A stretch of DNA of 64,000 bases. Source: Lunularia cruciata (taxonomy: Eukaryota; Streptophyta; Marchantiopsida; Lunulariales; Lunulariaceae). This document shows positions 32,505 to 43,873 of the stretch, piece by piece. The notes beneath the pieces were generated by a model. The model saw only the letters and a program-made list of their open reading frames with translations, searched no databases and had not been told where the DNA came from. The position numbers were made by a program, and so were the translations under genes. The DNA lies in the NCBI GenBank assembly GCA_948567375.1, contig OX419757.1, forward strand, positions 41,664,001 to 41,728,000. Direction: 5' to 3'. The first letter of the stretch is position 1. The number at the start of each line of letters is the position of its first letter.

Positions 32505-34519
32505 GATAAATTATATGTTTAAACAATAATTTGGATTAAAATCTGGATTTTATATGTAGGTACTGGATTAATTATCCTTGGCTGATGTGAATTGTTTATG
32601 TTTAGGTATTCCTTTTGTTAAATATTAAGTAGATTCATATCAATCTCGTGAAGCAGACTCCATTTACTTTTGAAATCTAGGATTATCATATCCCTTGTAA
32701 TGTTTATTCCATCCAAAGCCCTTATGAGATTATGAATAAAAGAAGAAAAATCCTTATCTGAAATTCATGTATGATAAGACTATTTGATAATAGTGGTATA
32801 TTTACACCATATAGTTGAAAACTCTAAAAAAATAATTTAAAAATAGATATACAAATTATTATAAAATACAAATATAAAAATCAAAGACAAAAATTTAAAA
32901 TAAAATGATTTGTAAAGATTTAGATAAATAATCACCATGATTAATTATGATAATAATGATTCATGTTATTGAAAGCTTGCAGAGTGGGGGATTTTGTAGA
33001 GGATCTAGATGTCTATCTAAAGTAAACGGAGTTATCTAATGATTACTAATAAAAATAAGTTAAGGATCTCGTTGATTATCTATCTACATAAAAATTTAGT
33101 TTTTAAAACTTAGAGAGTCATTGATACAAATTCAAAATAATGGTTTCAATTTGTGTCAATTAGCCCATTAACTTCAAAACTTTTAATTCAATGAGAGTAG
33201 TTAGGATTGAAGAATCCTTGGCAAGGTTAGTCCAAAATCTAAAAGTAATATAACAAGCCTAGCAGAACTCTATTGTCTTATTGAAGCTAGCTAAGGTATA
33301 GTTTACGTTATTTCAAATGATCATACTATATATAATCATAAATTTATACCAGTATGGTTTAAAGGAGTCACCAACTATATGAAATGTGTGTAAATATCCT
33401 CCGACAACTCCCTTATTACTACTTTATCTTCACCAGATCCCCTTGTAAAAATGATTTTCATCAATTTTGGTAAAACGACTATAACTTCAATTGATCTGGT
33501 GGCACCTTCCAATTATATTAATTTAACCAGCACTAGATTATCCATTCCTTTAATAAAAATAAGTGATGTGCATTATAACTCGATATAGATCATGTCAGGC
33601 GAACTGTCACACTTAAAGCAAAAGTATATAATCATGATCGATAAGTTACTTGCTAAAATTATTATTATTATATAGATATGGCGTTTAATACATGCTGTAA
33701 TTTCAAAACATAAACGTGAAGTGATTTTTAGTTATATTCAAAAATTCATTATGCTCTTCATTTACTTAAAAGTAGTGTCCCGGAGAGTCACAGTCCTCAT
33801 TCTCTAACATGATACGTAGTCCAAATAGGAAACGTCAGTTTCGACTCATATTTCTGTGAATGAATTTGTAGATACAATTTATGAATTTAGAAGTGAATAG
33901 TAGTTTGTTCAAGTTTAAAAAATTAAGTTACACCATTAATTTGTCTCTTCTTCATGTCATAACCTGTTGGTGGATTTAGAGAGGTGTTGATGACACCTCG
34001 TTAAGAGAGTTTTAGCGTTAATCTACTCTAGAAACTAGGGCCACAAACTAGGGCCACAAACTAGGGTTTCAAATATAATAGCTTACTCGTATATCTATCC
34101 AATTCTAAGCAACCCTATATGGGTAACTTGTAGAAAGTTTACGGGGAGGGTAACCGGGAATCAAAAAGTTGTTGACGAGGGCTAGTATCAACAACCGTAT
34201 AACTTACATGGGGAATTGGAATCTCTACCCATAGGGTTATCCAAGGATGGGTTGTTTCAGGCACATAACCATACATGTTAATTTCACTCTCTCATTTTGG
34301 AATATTCTTTCCGCTCTTAATCTAATCTTTCTTTTAATCCTATGATGCAAATCCATGCTGGTAATATAATCACGTGAGCCATGTTAGGCACACCACTGCA
34401 CTTGTTCTCTTGCTCTCCCTCACATCACCTCCATGCGTTCAATAATAACTTTGCTTTTTGAATTTAATTGTCTATTTTGATTTGGTTATAGTTATAACCA
34501 AATCAAAGCACCAAGATGC
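32505..34519. other. AT-rich spacer, no gene recognised
   Basis: A short triplication ACTAGGGCCACAA / ACTAGGGCCACAA / ACTAGGGTTTCAA lies at 34035-34073. Nothing else was identified. Confidence 0.45.
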
Positions 34520-35920
34520 CTTATGCTAGTTATTGCACATTTTTTTCCATAAAATTGCAAAATCAATCCAGTTGATTTGGAGAGTGACATTCTCAAAGGG
34601 AGTCCTTAGATTGGAATGGATCTAATTCAGATGATGAATTTTCTAATCGGGTTCTTATGAGATGGTGAAATTATACATTGGCATCATGTTATTGGCAAGA
34701 TAGAGTAAAATGTACTTGGTGCAATGAGTTTGTTTTGATTTTTTTTCATGGATTAGATCCTCATGCACAGACAGCTTTCTAAAATGGATTTATTTCATTC
34801 AAAGCTTTAGTAAATGAGGTCAAAGATCGTAGAGTATCTAGAAATTCTTCTGAAAGAACATAAACGCCTTGTGGATGCAGGTTGCTCATAATAGGTTTGG
34901 CCACCATAGCAATAGGGAAAGAGGCTTAAATCTATGGGGGATTAGTGCAAGCCCTACATTTGTATTTACAAATGTGTAATGATTGCAGTTATTTCTATCT
35001 CGTGCAAGAAGGTAAAGTGGCTGGATGAAGGAGAGAGGTCAAGAATATCTTCAGTTTTTTCTTAGAAAGGATTCCTTGGGTGAGTTTGTTTACTGGACAA
35101 GACTTTATTCAAACTGTCACAACGACCCAATGCAAGAAGGTAAAGTGGCTGGATGAAGAGGAGAGGTCAAGAATATCTTCAGTTTTTTCTCAGAAAGGAT
35201 TCCTTGGGTGAGTTTGTTTACTGGACAAGACTTTATTCAAACTGTCACAACGACCCAATGTGGACGGGGAAATATATTGTTGTTGAAAATGATTTTATTC
35301 TATTAATGGTCAAGTAGTGTGCAATAACATGAGAGGATTGTATATTTTGCTTGGGGTAAGAATTGGATTTCTGTGAAATGTTGATGCCATGGAATGAAGT
35401 AATATTTTTTATTGACGGATGCAAATAAGTTTTTATCCAACTTGTAATTGTAGGTGAATTGGTGGAGTGCAAGAATGCCGGGATCTTACCACAACATGGC
35501 ATGTATAAAAAAATCCACTATAATGGCCAATTTGAATACAAGGGGCAAATGCAGATTTTTTGAGAACCATCAAGTCATTTTAGGGGATTCTGGTTATATT
35601 CCTATGAGGTATTTAGTTCTCTCCTCCAAACAACCCAGAACACCTGATAAGGCTAATTTTAATAAATGTATTGCCTATGCTAAAGTGGTAAATGAGCATT
35701 GTATTAGAATTTTGAAAGCCAGATGGCATTTGGTAAAAGAAATAAGAGTCTAGATAAATGATCCTAGTCAAAATGTTGATCTATTAAGACGGGTGAAAAT
35801 ATGTATTATTCTATAAATTTTTGATTAATCACAAAAATAATTGGGTAGAGGAAGACTATGATGATTCAGATATAGATATAGAAAATCATGAGCAAGGAGT
35901 GGAGCAAGCTCCATTAGAGT
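34520..35920 (+). pseudogene. Decayed PIF/Harbinger transposase
   Basis: The best part, about 35454-35753, reads RMPGSYHNMA, ILGDSGYIPMRYLV, KQPRTPDKANFNK and VVNEHCIRILKARWHLVKEI. These match the second half of the DDE_Tnp_4 nuclease: PGS-HD, GDSGY (catalytic D), and the N-E-x-x-x-x-x-K-x-R-W block (catalytic E). The HD aspartate is N. Upstream, NRFGHHSNRERGLNLWGISA resembles the N-terminal GH-G...GVS-GTV region. A 128-bp tandem duplication (35003-35260) disrupts the middle. Plus strand; ends not located. Confidence 0.72.
35003..35260 (+). repeat. Near-identical tandem duplication, unit 128-129 bp
   Basis: TGCAAGAAGGTAAAGTGGCT starts at 35003 and again at 35131, and both end AACTGTCACAACGACCCAAT. 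The copies differ at only a few positions (GAAGGAGAG/GAAGAGGAG, TTCTTAG/TTCTCAG), so it is recent and postdates loss of the Harbinger frame. Confidence 0.9.
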
Positions 35921-36690
35921 ATCTTGGAGAAAATAGAGAAGAAACAGTAAATTATTCAATGCAAAATTGTCTAGACTATTTGAGTGCCAGATCAATGTAA
36001 TATATTTTATGACTTCAAAATAGATCATGTAATTGTGTGTTTGATGCACTTGGAGATGTGATGTTTCAAATGTATTTGATGTACTTGGAGCTTGTAATAC
36101 ACTTGGCTTTGTTAATTTGGCATGGTAAAATTTCATGTGCTAAAACTAGTGTAGTTGCAAGGGACGTGTGGGCACTTGTACAGGTTGAGAAAAATGCATG
36201 AGTGAGTATTTCAGTACAAGTAGGGAAGTAATTTGAGAAGAATCAAGAATGCATGAAATCAAGAGTACAAGAGTTTTGAAAACTTTTGAATAGTCGATAT
36301 GGAAGGCAAATGAAGTTGTGATATCATTGGTGGTTGAATGGTTATGAAGAGAAGCTAAAGTACACCAAATTTTCAAATAGGAAATAGGAAGCAAAATGGA
36401 GAATTGTAGATGAATTTAAGAATACATGATAGTTACTCAAAGAGTTTAAGGAAATTTTGGAGAGAGCTTGAGATTTTGGGAGGGAGAAGAGATCAAGAGG
36501 AGCTTTTGGAGGTGTTAAAAGGTGAGGGAAAGGAATGGAAAAGAAAAATTCAAGAATTTAGTGGAAACTGAATTAAGTAGGTGCAAGAAGATGGTAATGT
36601 CTAGCCAGGAGGAGAGAGGAAAAAGAGGAAAAATTTGAAAATTTAGAAATGGAAACAAAGGAAGAGTGATATAGGAAGGATGCTTTTCTA
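35921..36690. other. Spacer, no gene recognised
   Basis: Purine-rich on the plus strand from 36420 on, with many short frames and no recognisable family. Confidence 0.4.
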
Positions 36691-36699
36691 AGAGAGTCA

Positions 36700-37370
36700 A
36701 AAGTGAGAGGAGAGAGGACTAGAAGTTTTGAAAACCTTTTGAGTGAGAGGGAGAGTAGACTAGTTGAGCATGAGAGTTTCCTTGCACATAGGGATGAGCA
36801 GTTCCAGCTAGAGGGACAGCTTTTGTTTAGAGAGAGAGAGAGAAGACTAGCTGAGCAGGAATGGATTATTGTGTCCAGGAGTGTACCTTGAGCCAATGGT
36901 TAGAAGAGTTAGTTAGAGTTAATAGGGAGAGAGAGGCAGATGTGGAGAGACTCATTGAGTTGAAAGGACTAATTAGAGGTAGCAAGGCAAAACTAGAGTG
37001 TTATAGAGTTTAGGAGATATGGTATATGAGAGAGTTTTCCATTACTATGGAGCTATTGAAGAGGACCCAAAGGGAAGTACATGAGGTGAGGTGAGGACTC
37101 TGTTAGATGCTTAACTGGTAGCATATGAAGATGCTCATTGGGAGGCTAGAGAGTGGTTGGAGGCAAAGATGTTATTGTATACTTGCAAGTTTCCTCCTAT
37201 TAGCATGGGGCCTCAAACGGAGCATGGTGATGACCTATGGTGTTGTAGGGGCTCAAAGAGAGGCTAGTTTAGCACATATGGGGGTTGAGATGAGGACTCA
37301 AATGAAGCATGGTGATGACCCCTATGGTGTTATATGGGCTTGGAGAGAGGCTAGTTTAGCACATATGGTG
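36700..37370 (+). pseudogene. Degenerate charged coiled-coil-like coding stretch
   Basis: The frame at 36703-36891 reads RSFENLLSERESRLVEHESF and then a related heptad-like segment ending RRLAEQEW, giving two imperfect repeats. Frames below shift. An 85-bp tandem duplication (37212-37296 and 37297-37370) contains GGTGATGACC and AGGCTAGTTTAGCACATATGG. No family recognised; the charged repeats could be a fragment of a retrotransposon or a cellular coiled-coil protein. Confidence 0.35.
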
Positions 37371-37689
37371 ACATAGACCTAGAGTCCATTTAGAGAACTT
37401 GTCATAGAGAGAGCCCCAACTACAACTCACCACCTCCATTGCACACTTCAGGTTCTACATCCAGAGTGCATCATGCTAGAGAGGTTATAGCTCCATCAGA
37501 TGGGAGAGCAACATCTTTGCAAGCCACTCAATTCAGTCTTGGTTGACCAGACTTGGTTGACTCTCATAGGTGGCCTAATGAGAAGAGCCTTATTTGCATG
37601 CAGAGGAGGTTATTGTATCTCTCACACCAGGGATGATATTGCACCCATTTGAGTTTTTGGAGTATGCACCATAAGTTTTTAATGAGTGG

Positions 37690-38480
37690 AAGTAATCTTT
37701 GAGTGATGAGGTACAAAGAGTCACTCGGTTGAGAGAGCAGATTGGCTTATCTAGATTATTCATACCACACATTAATTTTTACATAGATTTAAGGAGGAAG
37801 ATCATAGTGTTGGATTTGAGTTGTATAATGGACATGAGAGTTCCTAGTAGACCTCATTTCTTGGAGTGGTGTTTGGAGACCATGAGGTGGGGATGGTGCT
37901 ATTTTACCACAAGTAGTACTTCATGGTATATTCCACAACCAAGAATTAGAGAGTTTATGGAGTATTGTATCACAAACTTTGAGGTGATCATATGGATGAG
38001 TGGTCCAAAGCATGAGGTAGAGATATTATTGCATTCTATGTGGGAGCTTGGTCACCTATTGGCTGGAGTGTCATCTTACTAGTTCAATTTTGATGGCATG
38101 CCTTGTGGAGACAGATAGATATTTTGATAAGTTTAGAGGTTTTATGGTTAGACCATATAGTACTTTTACCTCATTTGGTTCATCTATCAGAGATACATAT
38201 TTGTGGATAGCGATGCTCTTCCTTATTGTAGAAACCATCCTCATGGAGCTATATATCCTCCATGGTTCTTGCAGATGGATACCTTAATTACTTCATACAC
38301 CTCATTATTTTAGCTCCTTGTATCACCTCTAGATAGATTTAGGGCTTCCACATCTCCGGCTATTAGGTTCCTAGAGGAGGAGTGTACCACTAGTAGATTG
38401 AGGGATTATTGTTCAGACTCTTATGAGATTTTAAGGCAAGCATTTTAGTGAGCCAGGGATGCATCCTCAAGAGAGAAGAT
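37690..38480 (+). pseudogene. FCP1/NIF-type phosphatase-like sequence, decayed
   Basis: The 37699-38082 frame (127 aa) reads RRKIIVLDLSCIMDMRVPSR, followed by RPHFLEWC, then IPQPRIREFMEYCITNFEVI and IWMSGPKHEVEILL. These follow the plan of the FCP1-homology (NIF, PF03031) phosphatases: V-L-D-L-N/D-G-x-L, then R-P-x-L-R-E-F-L-x-C-F-x-x-F-x-V-x-I-W-S-S. The DxDx(T/V) nucleophile motif is DLSC, so activity is unlikely. A shifted frame near 38195-38260 reads YIFVDSDALPYCRNHPHGAI, resembling the (V/D)DSP-KAL-NPPHTAI end of the fold. Whether this is a gene relic or a captured fragment is unknown. Confidence 0.55.
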
Positions 38481-38862
38481 GGATGTGGTGCAATAGTTCC
38501 TTTCTTATTAAGCCTACCTTCTATTAGCAATTACATGATGCTTTGGAGAGATATGCACAAAAGACTTAGTGCCTAAAGCTATGGACCTTGGATGTTTAGG
38601 CCACCCTTTTAGTCTCTTTGTATATTGTACACACTTTTCTCTATCATATATGTTACAGTTTCCTTTTATACTTGCACCATTGATTTTTTGACCATTGATT
38701 ATGTGAGTTTTATGGACTCATAAAATTTTATGGCAATTGTAAATTCATTATGCATCATACTATATTCATCCAATCAAGTTTAAGTTGGAGAAACACTTCT
38801 GTTCTTATCCTTGCATTATTGATTTTTTGAATCAAGTGTAAGTTGGAGAAACACTTTTTCTC

Positions 38863-39345
38863 TTATACTTGCATCATTGATTATTTAACCTATGATTATT
38901 GATAGACACATAAAATATCTAGAGAAATCAAGTTTAAGTTGCAGAGTATAGAGCATCCTCATCTCACTTGTAAATGGGCCAGGATGTTTGGTTTGTGCGG
39001 TCTGTGCAAACCACAAAAATTGGTTTTCATGGATTCACAATTTTTTTTGGTTCGTGCAAGCCAAGTGTGGGTTTATTGGCACAAATAAAAAATTAATGGA
39101 TTGTTATACTTGCATCATTAATTATTTGACTTGTGATTCTTGATGGACACATGAAATATCTAGAGAAATCAAGTTTAAGTTGCAGAGTGAAGAGTATCCT
39201 CACCTTGCCTATAAATGGGGTGGAATGTGTGATTCATGCTGTCCGCACAAACCCCAAAAATCAGTTTGCACAAACTTCATGTTTCTTTTTTGTCCTCGCA
39301 AACCAAGTGTGGGTTTAGTGGCACAAACCAAAAATTAGTGGATTC
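38863..39345. repeat. Two-copy tandem duplication, unit 241 bp
   Basis: TTATACTTGCATCATT starts at 38863 and 39104. Both copies carry ACACAT(A/G)AAATATCTAGAG, AAATCAAGTTTAAGTTGCAG and AGCCAAGTGTGGGTTTA-TGGC-type ends. A third partial copy (AATCAAGTTTAAGTTGGAG) precedes at about 38773-38860. Roughly 85 percent alike. Noncoding. Confidence 0.85.
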
Positions 39346-40024
39346 AATTGGCAAGAACCAAATCTGTGTTCAATTGTGGCACAAGAGGGTAGCTTCTTTG
39401 GTCTTGCTAAATATAAATATATGAGGGTGAATTTTGTAGTTTTGAGAACTTAAATTGGCACAAGAGAGTAGAAATTAGTCCATAAATTACATTTTTTTCA
39501 TATACAAGAGGGTGATTTCTCTAGTTCAAGAATTGAGATATGTTTTGCATAGAAAGTATTGTAGAGGATATTGCCATAGAGGAAAACAAACAAACTGTAT
39601 CAAGAAGCATTGTAAGGAGAAGATATATAGCACAAACATTAAACTTTATATAATAAATAAGTTTACATGGAAGATCATTAAATATACTAGAGCTCTTTAC
39701 TACACTTTTCAACTCTTCACTATTCCTCACTCTTGTTACAACTAGCACAAGGAGTTGAATTGTGAATATAATCCGGTACACTGAACTTTGGGTCTACATT
39801 GGAATTGTTAGTAGAGCCACCATAAGAATTTGAATCTACATTGGATAAAGTGGTGATAATAATTTTGATTTCCTTAGTAGATTTGCTTGCAGGGGCTAGT
39901 TCAAGTGTCATCAAATAAACCATTTTGATTTTGCTTCACTCTTTTTGATTCTGAACTTTTCTACTTTGGATTTGATTTTCTCTACTTTCAAGATATTCTA
40001 GGACTCTACTTCACTCTTGTGTTT

Positions 40025-40402
40025 CTAGAGCTCTGCCGCTTGCAAAGCTTCAATCTCTACAATTTTACCTCTCCTCGATTCTAGTGATTCACTTGTTAGT
40101 TTGCTCTGATTAGCTAAATCTTGTGATAAAGAAGCTAGAGCGGGTGGAAGAGTGGAGTAATCTTGTAAACTTTTTAGATCCTTTGTCTCTTTTGTGAGTT
40201 TACTTCCTTCTCTTTGGATGTTTCTTTTGCATTCTCCACACTTCTCTTTTTCATTGGATGCACCTTTAGTTGGCTCCTCATTCAGAAATTCTTGACTCTC
40301 CTCTGCTCTTGTCAGTCTAGGGGTTCCATTTCCTCCATTTCCTCCTTTGCTCGTGGAGCACTTTCTCCTGTTAGCAAGGACTGAAATCGTCGTTTTGAAC
40401 TC
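40025..40402 (-). pseudogene. Open minus-strand frame of 125 codons, unknown
   Basis: Open from a stop at 40403-40405 to TAG at 40025-40027, with no methionine codon. The product is hydrophilic: LTRAEESQEFLNEEP, then a Cys pair in EKCGECKRNIQ, then SLSQDLANQSKLTSESLESR and IVEIEALQAAEL. Composition and lack of gaps look like an exon or a fragment of a coding sequence. Below the stop the same frame carries on with Lys/Glu-rich residues broken by further stops. Family not recognised. Confidence 0.3.
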
Positions 40403-40405
40403 TTA

Positions 40406-42954
40406 TTGACCCAAATTCACCATTTCCAAAGGTACACATGCAATTTGGCACTTGCTCTCCAAGTATATTTAGATAATCTCCAAGGATTTTCTCCTAGACC
40501 GTCATCCTTATGTGAAATGTTTTATGGTTCTCGAGGCTCTGCCTGGACAATTTGAGAAATCCGAAATCTGAAACCCCGTACCGTAGAAACAAACCGTATG
40601 TGGTTATTTTTTTGCCCGAAAAACCAAAAACGATAGAAACAAACCCGTATTGGACAGTCACTGCTTAGTTAATACTACTGGTGACTGTAAAGAGTTGCTC
40701 GTCACCTATCAGCATTTGCCCGCGACATCGCCAACCAAATCAGAAGAGCAAAGTTCACTGTTGCAACTATAGGGCAGTGAGATGAGTAACTTCTCGTTTA
40801 AAATAAGAAAAAGCACTTATAAACGCATGTCGAGTTTGACTTGAGTCTGGCTGCGACATATCTCGCGAGATAAGCACGGTCTTGGTCGAGTGCAATCTTA
40901 AGTGCTGGGATAGTAGATCCTGGACGTTGCCTACATTTCTTACAAAACAGTGTTGTGTATGGAATGGGAGTCCTTCAATTGGAGGCCACGGACATTCAGT
41001 AGAAACAGCAGTGAACTCGGAAAAAGAGCATGACCAATGTAACGGGAAAGTCAGCAACCACGACTTCTTGCGGGCAAGTCGGTCCCCATGATTCAGTGAC
41101 TTCACCCCATTCACCTTCTACAGTACTGACGACTAGGTCTGACATGTATCATCTCAGATTGAATTCATGCAGGCACGGAGAATCCAAGATTGTGATGCTT
41201 AGTCTCGAACTCGACACATTAGGCACGAGTGACGAGCCTCATCGAGCGGCCATGGCCTTTTGACCTCGAGATCTGACGATAAGATGAAGACAAACGCATG
41301 GTCGAAGCGTACTTGATCGGAGGCCTTTCTAAGCAAATTAAGCGCTTAACTAGGAATGCTGCTCAGATCATCTTGTGAGGAAACCAATTTCTAACTTAAG
41401 GAGTCAAATCCAAATGAGAACGTGAAAGTTCGTCTGATGGTCTGATGGTCACTGGATCGAGTTACTAGATCGGATGATTTTTAGCCTGCAGCTCTGAGAG
41501 TCCATCACTTGAATTTACTTTCTCATTTCATGGCGGGTAAAGTATACAGCTGTCATAAAGGTTGAGTTTGTCCATGATTTATACATCACATGTACGTTTC
41601 CGAGAAGATGGCAACGTGCATGTCGTTGACAATGTTGCGAGTATATGTGGACTCTTACTGATCAGTTCTTTACGGCCCACCGTCCTATGATAGCTCACTC
41701 CTTCATGAACTGATCGCTAATATATATTTTATAAATCCTTTCGATAGAAAGGGAAGCTACGCGAACGCATGTCGGGATGAGGTAGGGACCACTGTTGCTC
41801 GAATTCTGGCTTTTTCAAGGGCCAAGGGAGCATACACGCGGAGCTCAATAAAACAGTGATTCAAACAGGATAACTTGTGCATGTTATCACCAATCTGCAG
41901 AAGGTATCAGCAAATCCCTGGAGAATATCATACATACGAGACTCATTTCGAAGCGTCCTAACTAATAGTGAGCATGACCGAATGAAAAAGTCTGGCCTGG
42001 CCCTACGATAGCTATTGTTGCTTCTTAAAGTGCGGATTGTACTGACACTCAGCTAATCCTCGCTATGGCTTTCACGTGACCATGCTAGCACGCACAGTGG
42101 ACCTCTGTATAACCCACTTGGGAGAGGGGGGGGGGGGGGGGGGGGGGGGCGGGCGGGGGGCGCAACGTGCTGTATACAGCTACACGCATATCTTGGTTCT
42201 GGATTCGAGTCCTGAATCTTGACCATCCCTTGAGGTGTGGAGATTATCGCAATTCCGATTCCAATTGTACACCCTTTTCTTCTCTGGGTACCTCAACCTT
42301 AGGCTGCCTAGGATGAAGAAAATTACTCGCTTCTGCTTCTTTAGCCCCTCACTGTGTCTCCAGGTCTAAAATTATTTGAAACTGCAATACCGATGTCGAT
42401 CCATTGTACATAATGCGTCCATCATACATAGCAAACTGGATTTATGATGAAAGAGATGGAGGAGGAGTTCACACGTACAGCAGTTGAACTTCACAGCACT
42501 CACTCACGAGCTCCTCGTCTTGTTGACCTTTAGGCCGTCAGACCGCCACCAAGGATACTAGATTCTTCTACCTCTGAGCTCGATCGCTGTATATATTACA
42601 GTAATGGGAAATGAAGTATATTGGGGTATATATGTGGGTCCTGCTAACTTGGGTTACAATCTAATCCTTTCGGCAGGGTGGGGAAGGGAGGAAGATTTCA
42701 TGGGACCGAGAGTTGGGAGATGAGAAAAACAGCGGACATATTCGGTGGAAAGCTAGGGAGGAGAAAGAAACAAGTAATCTGCAGCGCATCGTGCAACCAG
42801 AGGGAGAATTTATGGGAACTTTTTGAAAATCTATGAAAGTTGCAGCTGTTTTGTTTGAGTGGACCCTACTATGCATGCAGCAATGCAAGGTAATGTTCCT
42901 TTGATTTAATCTTCAAAGGCGGAGCCAATGTTGGGACCCACTGCCTCACATTGA
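40406..42954. other. Upstream part of the genic island; no gene recognised
   Basis: The base composition is less AT-rich than the flanking transposon regions, with frequent CG and GA words. Frames of 70-115 codons here start at GTG or TTG or overlap on opposite strands, with no resemblance to known proteins. It holds the G-run annotated separately. Confidence 0.4.
42126..42168. repeat. Long G homopolymer, about 24 G, plus G-rich tail
   Basis: A run of about 24 G ends at 42149 and is followed by CGGGCGGGGGGCGC. It could fold as a G-quadruplex. The length is the kind that assemblies often misestimate. Confidence 0.85.
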
Positions 42955-43194
42955 ATGATTCTGTCCATGCAAGCCCAGGTCGTCATTGCTTTGTGCCTTC
43001 TGGCTGGATTGGGTGGTTCTTGCGCTCGGGAAAAGAAGCCAGCAGCACTAAATGAGGTCAAGCAGCATGCCAATCGAGTTCGGACAACGTTTGGGGGAGG
43101 AGTAGCTGCTGGAACTCCATTCCAGAATTTAAAAAGCGTGGTTAAATGGCTGCATACCAGAGATGCCATGGAATCCAACTTCCACCACTCTTAA
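42955..43194 (+). CDS. Possible small secreted peptide, hypothetical
   Basis: 79 codons starting with ATG. The first 24 residues, MILSMQAQVVIALCLLAGLG followed by GSCA, resemble a cleavable signal peptide. The rest (REKKPAALNEVKQHANRVRT and onward) is basic and ends in DAMESNFHHS. No family recognised and no cysteine pattern. An opposite-strand frame overlaps. It lies about 0.7 kb upstream of the DUF2921 gene and could be chance or part of its 5' region. Confidence 0.22.
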   Translation: MILSMQAQVVIALCLLAGLGGSCAREKKPAALNEVKQHANRVRTTFGGGVAAGTPFQNLKSVVKWLHTRDAMESNFHHS

Positions 43195-43873
43195 CTCGAT
43201 GATTAAGTGACCCTGCACCAAATGATCAGAGGTTATAGTCAGTCAAGTCCATCACTCTGGCAAATTCTGCCTGGCGGGATTCGGATGTACTGTCAATTGG
43301 TGTTCGTACAACACCCTGCGTATCGAAGGTATTACATTTAGCCACTCTGAGTTCAGTCAGAGAAGGAAACCTGCTCGTTAGCTGTTGTTGTCGTTGTCGT
43401 CAAAATCAATCAGTTCCATTTCTACGCCTACATGGTAGCATCAGCCCTCATCCGAGAATGCTCAGAGCAGCCAATCCATAACGTCCACCTGAGAAGTGAG
43501 AGCCCCTGCCTGGAGTAATCAGATAAAGAAGTAACCTGGGGATCCAGAAAGTTTCATGGAATGAATGCTGAGCTTCCACTCTAGGACCTGTCTCAAGTTG
43601 TCCTGAGCGGATCTTTCTTAAGGAAAATTCTTTTATCGCATTTGAGTGAGCATGCTTTCCGATTCGTTGATGAGTTGTTCCTTTTGTATAATAATTTCTA
43701 TCTCTGTCCTTGGCGGTAGATGCAGTCATGTCTAGACTTAATGAGCTGATCTCGGACGAGGGATACTGATTTCTGACGGGACTGGATCTCCTCCTGTCAG
43801 CACACTTACAGACTTCATTCTCATCTCATGGTTATCAGAAATCATGTACCAATGAGCAGCTGATCACACGACT

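Noticed and set aside
40767-41114. 115-codon minus-strand frame in the genic island
   Set aside because: It starts at GTG, overlaps opposite frames and matches nothing recognised.
43448-43729. 93-codon minus-strand frame divergent from the DUF2921 gene
   Set aside because: It has an ATG but no signal, domain or family resemblance; likely chance.
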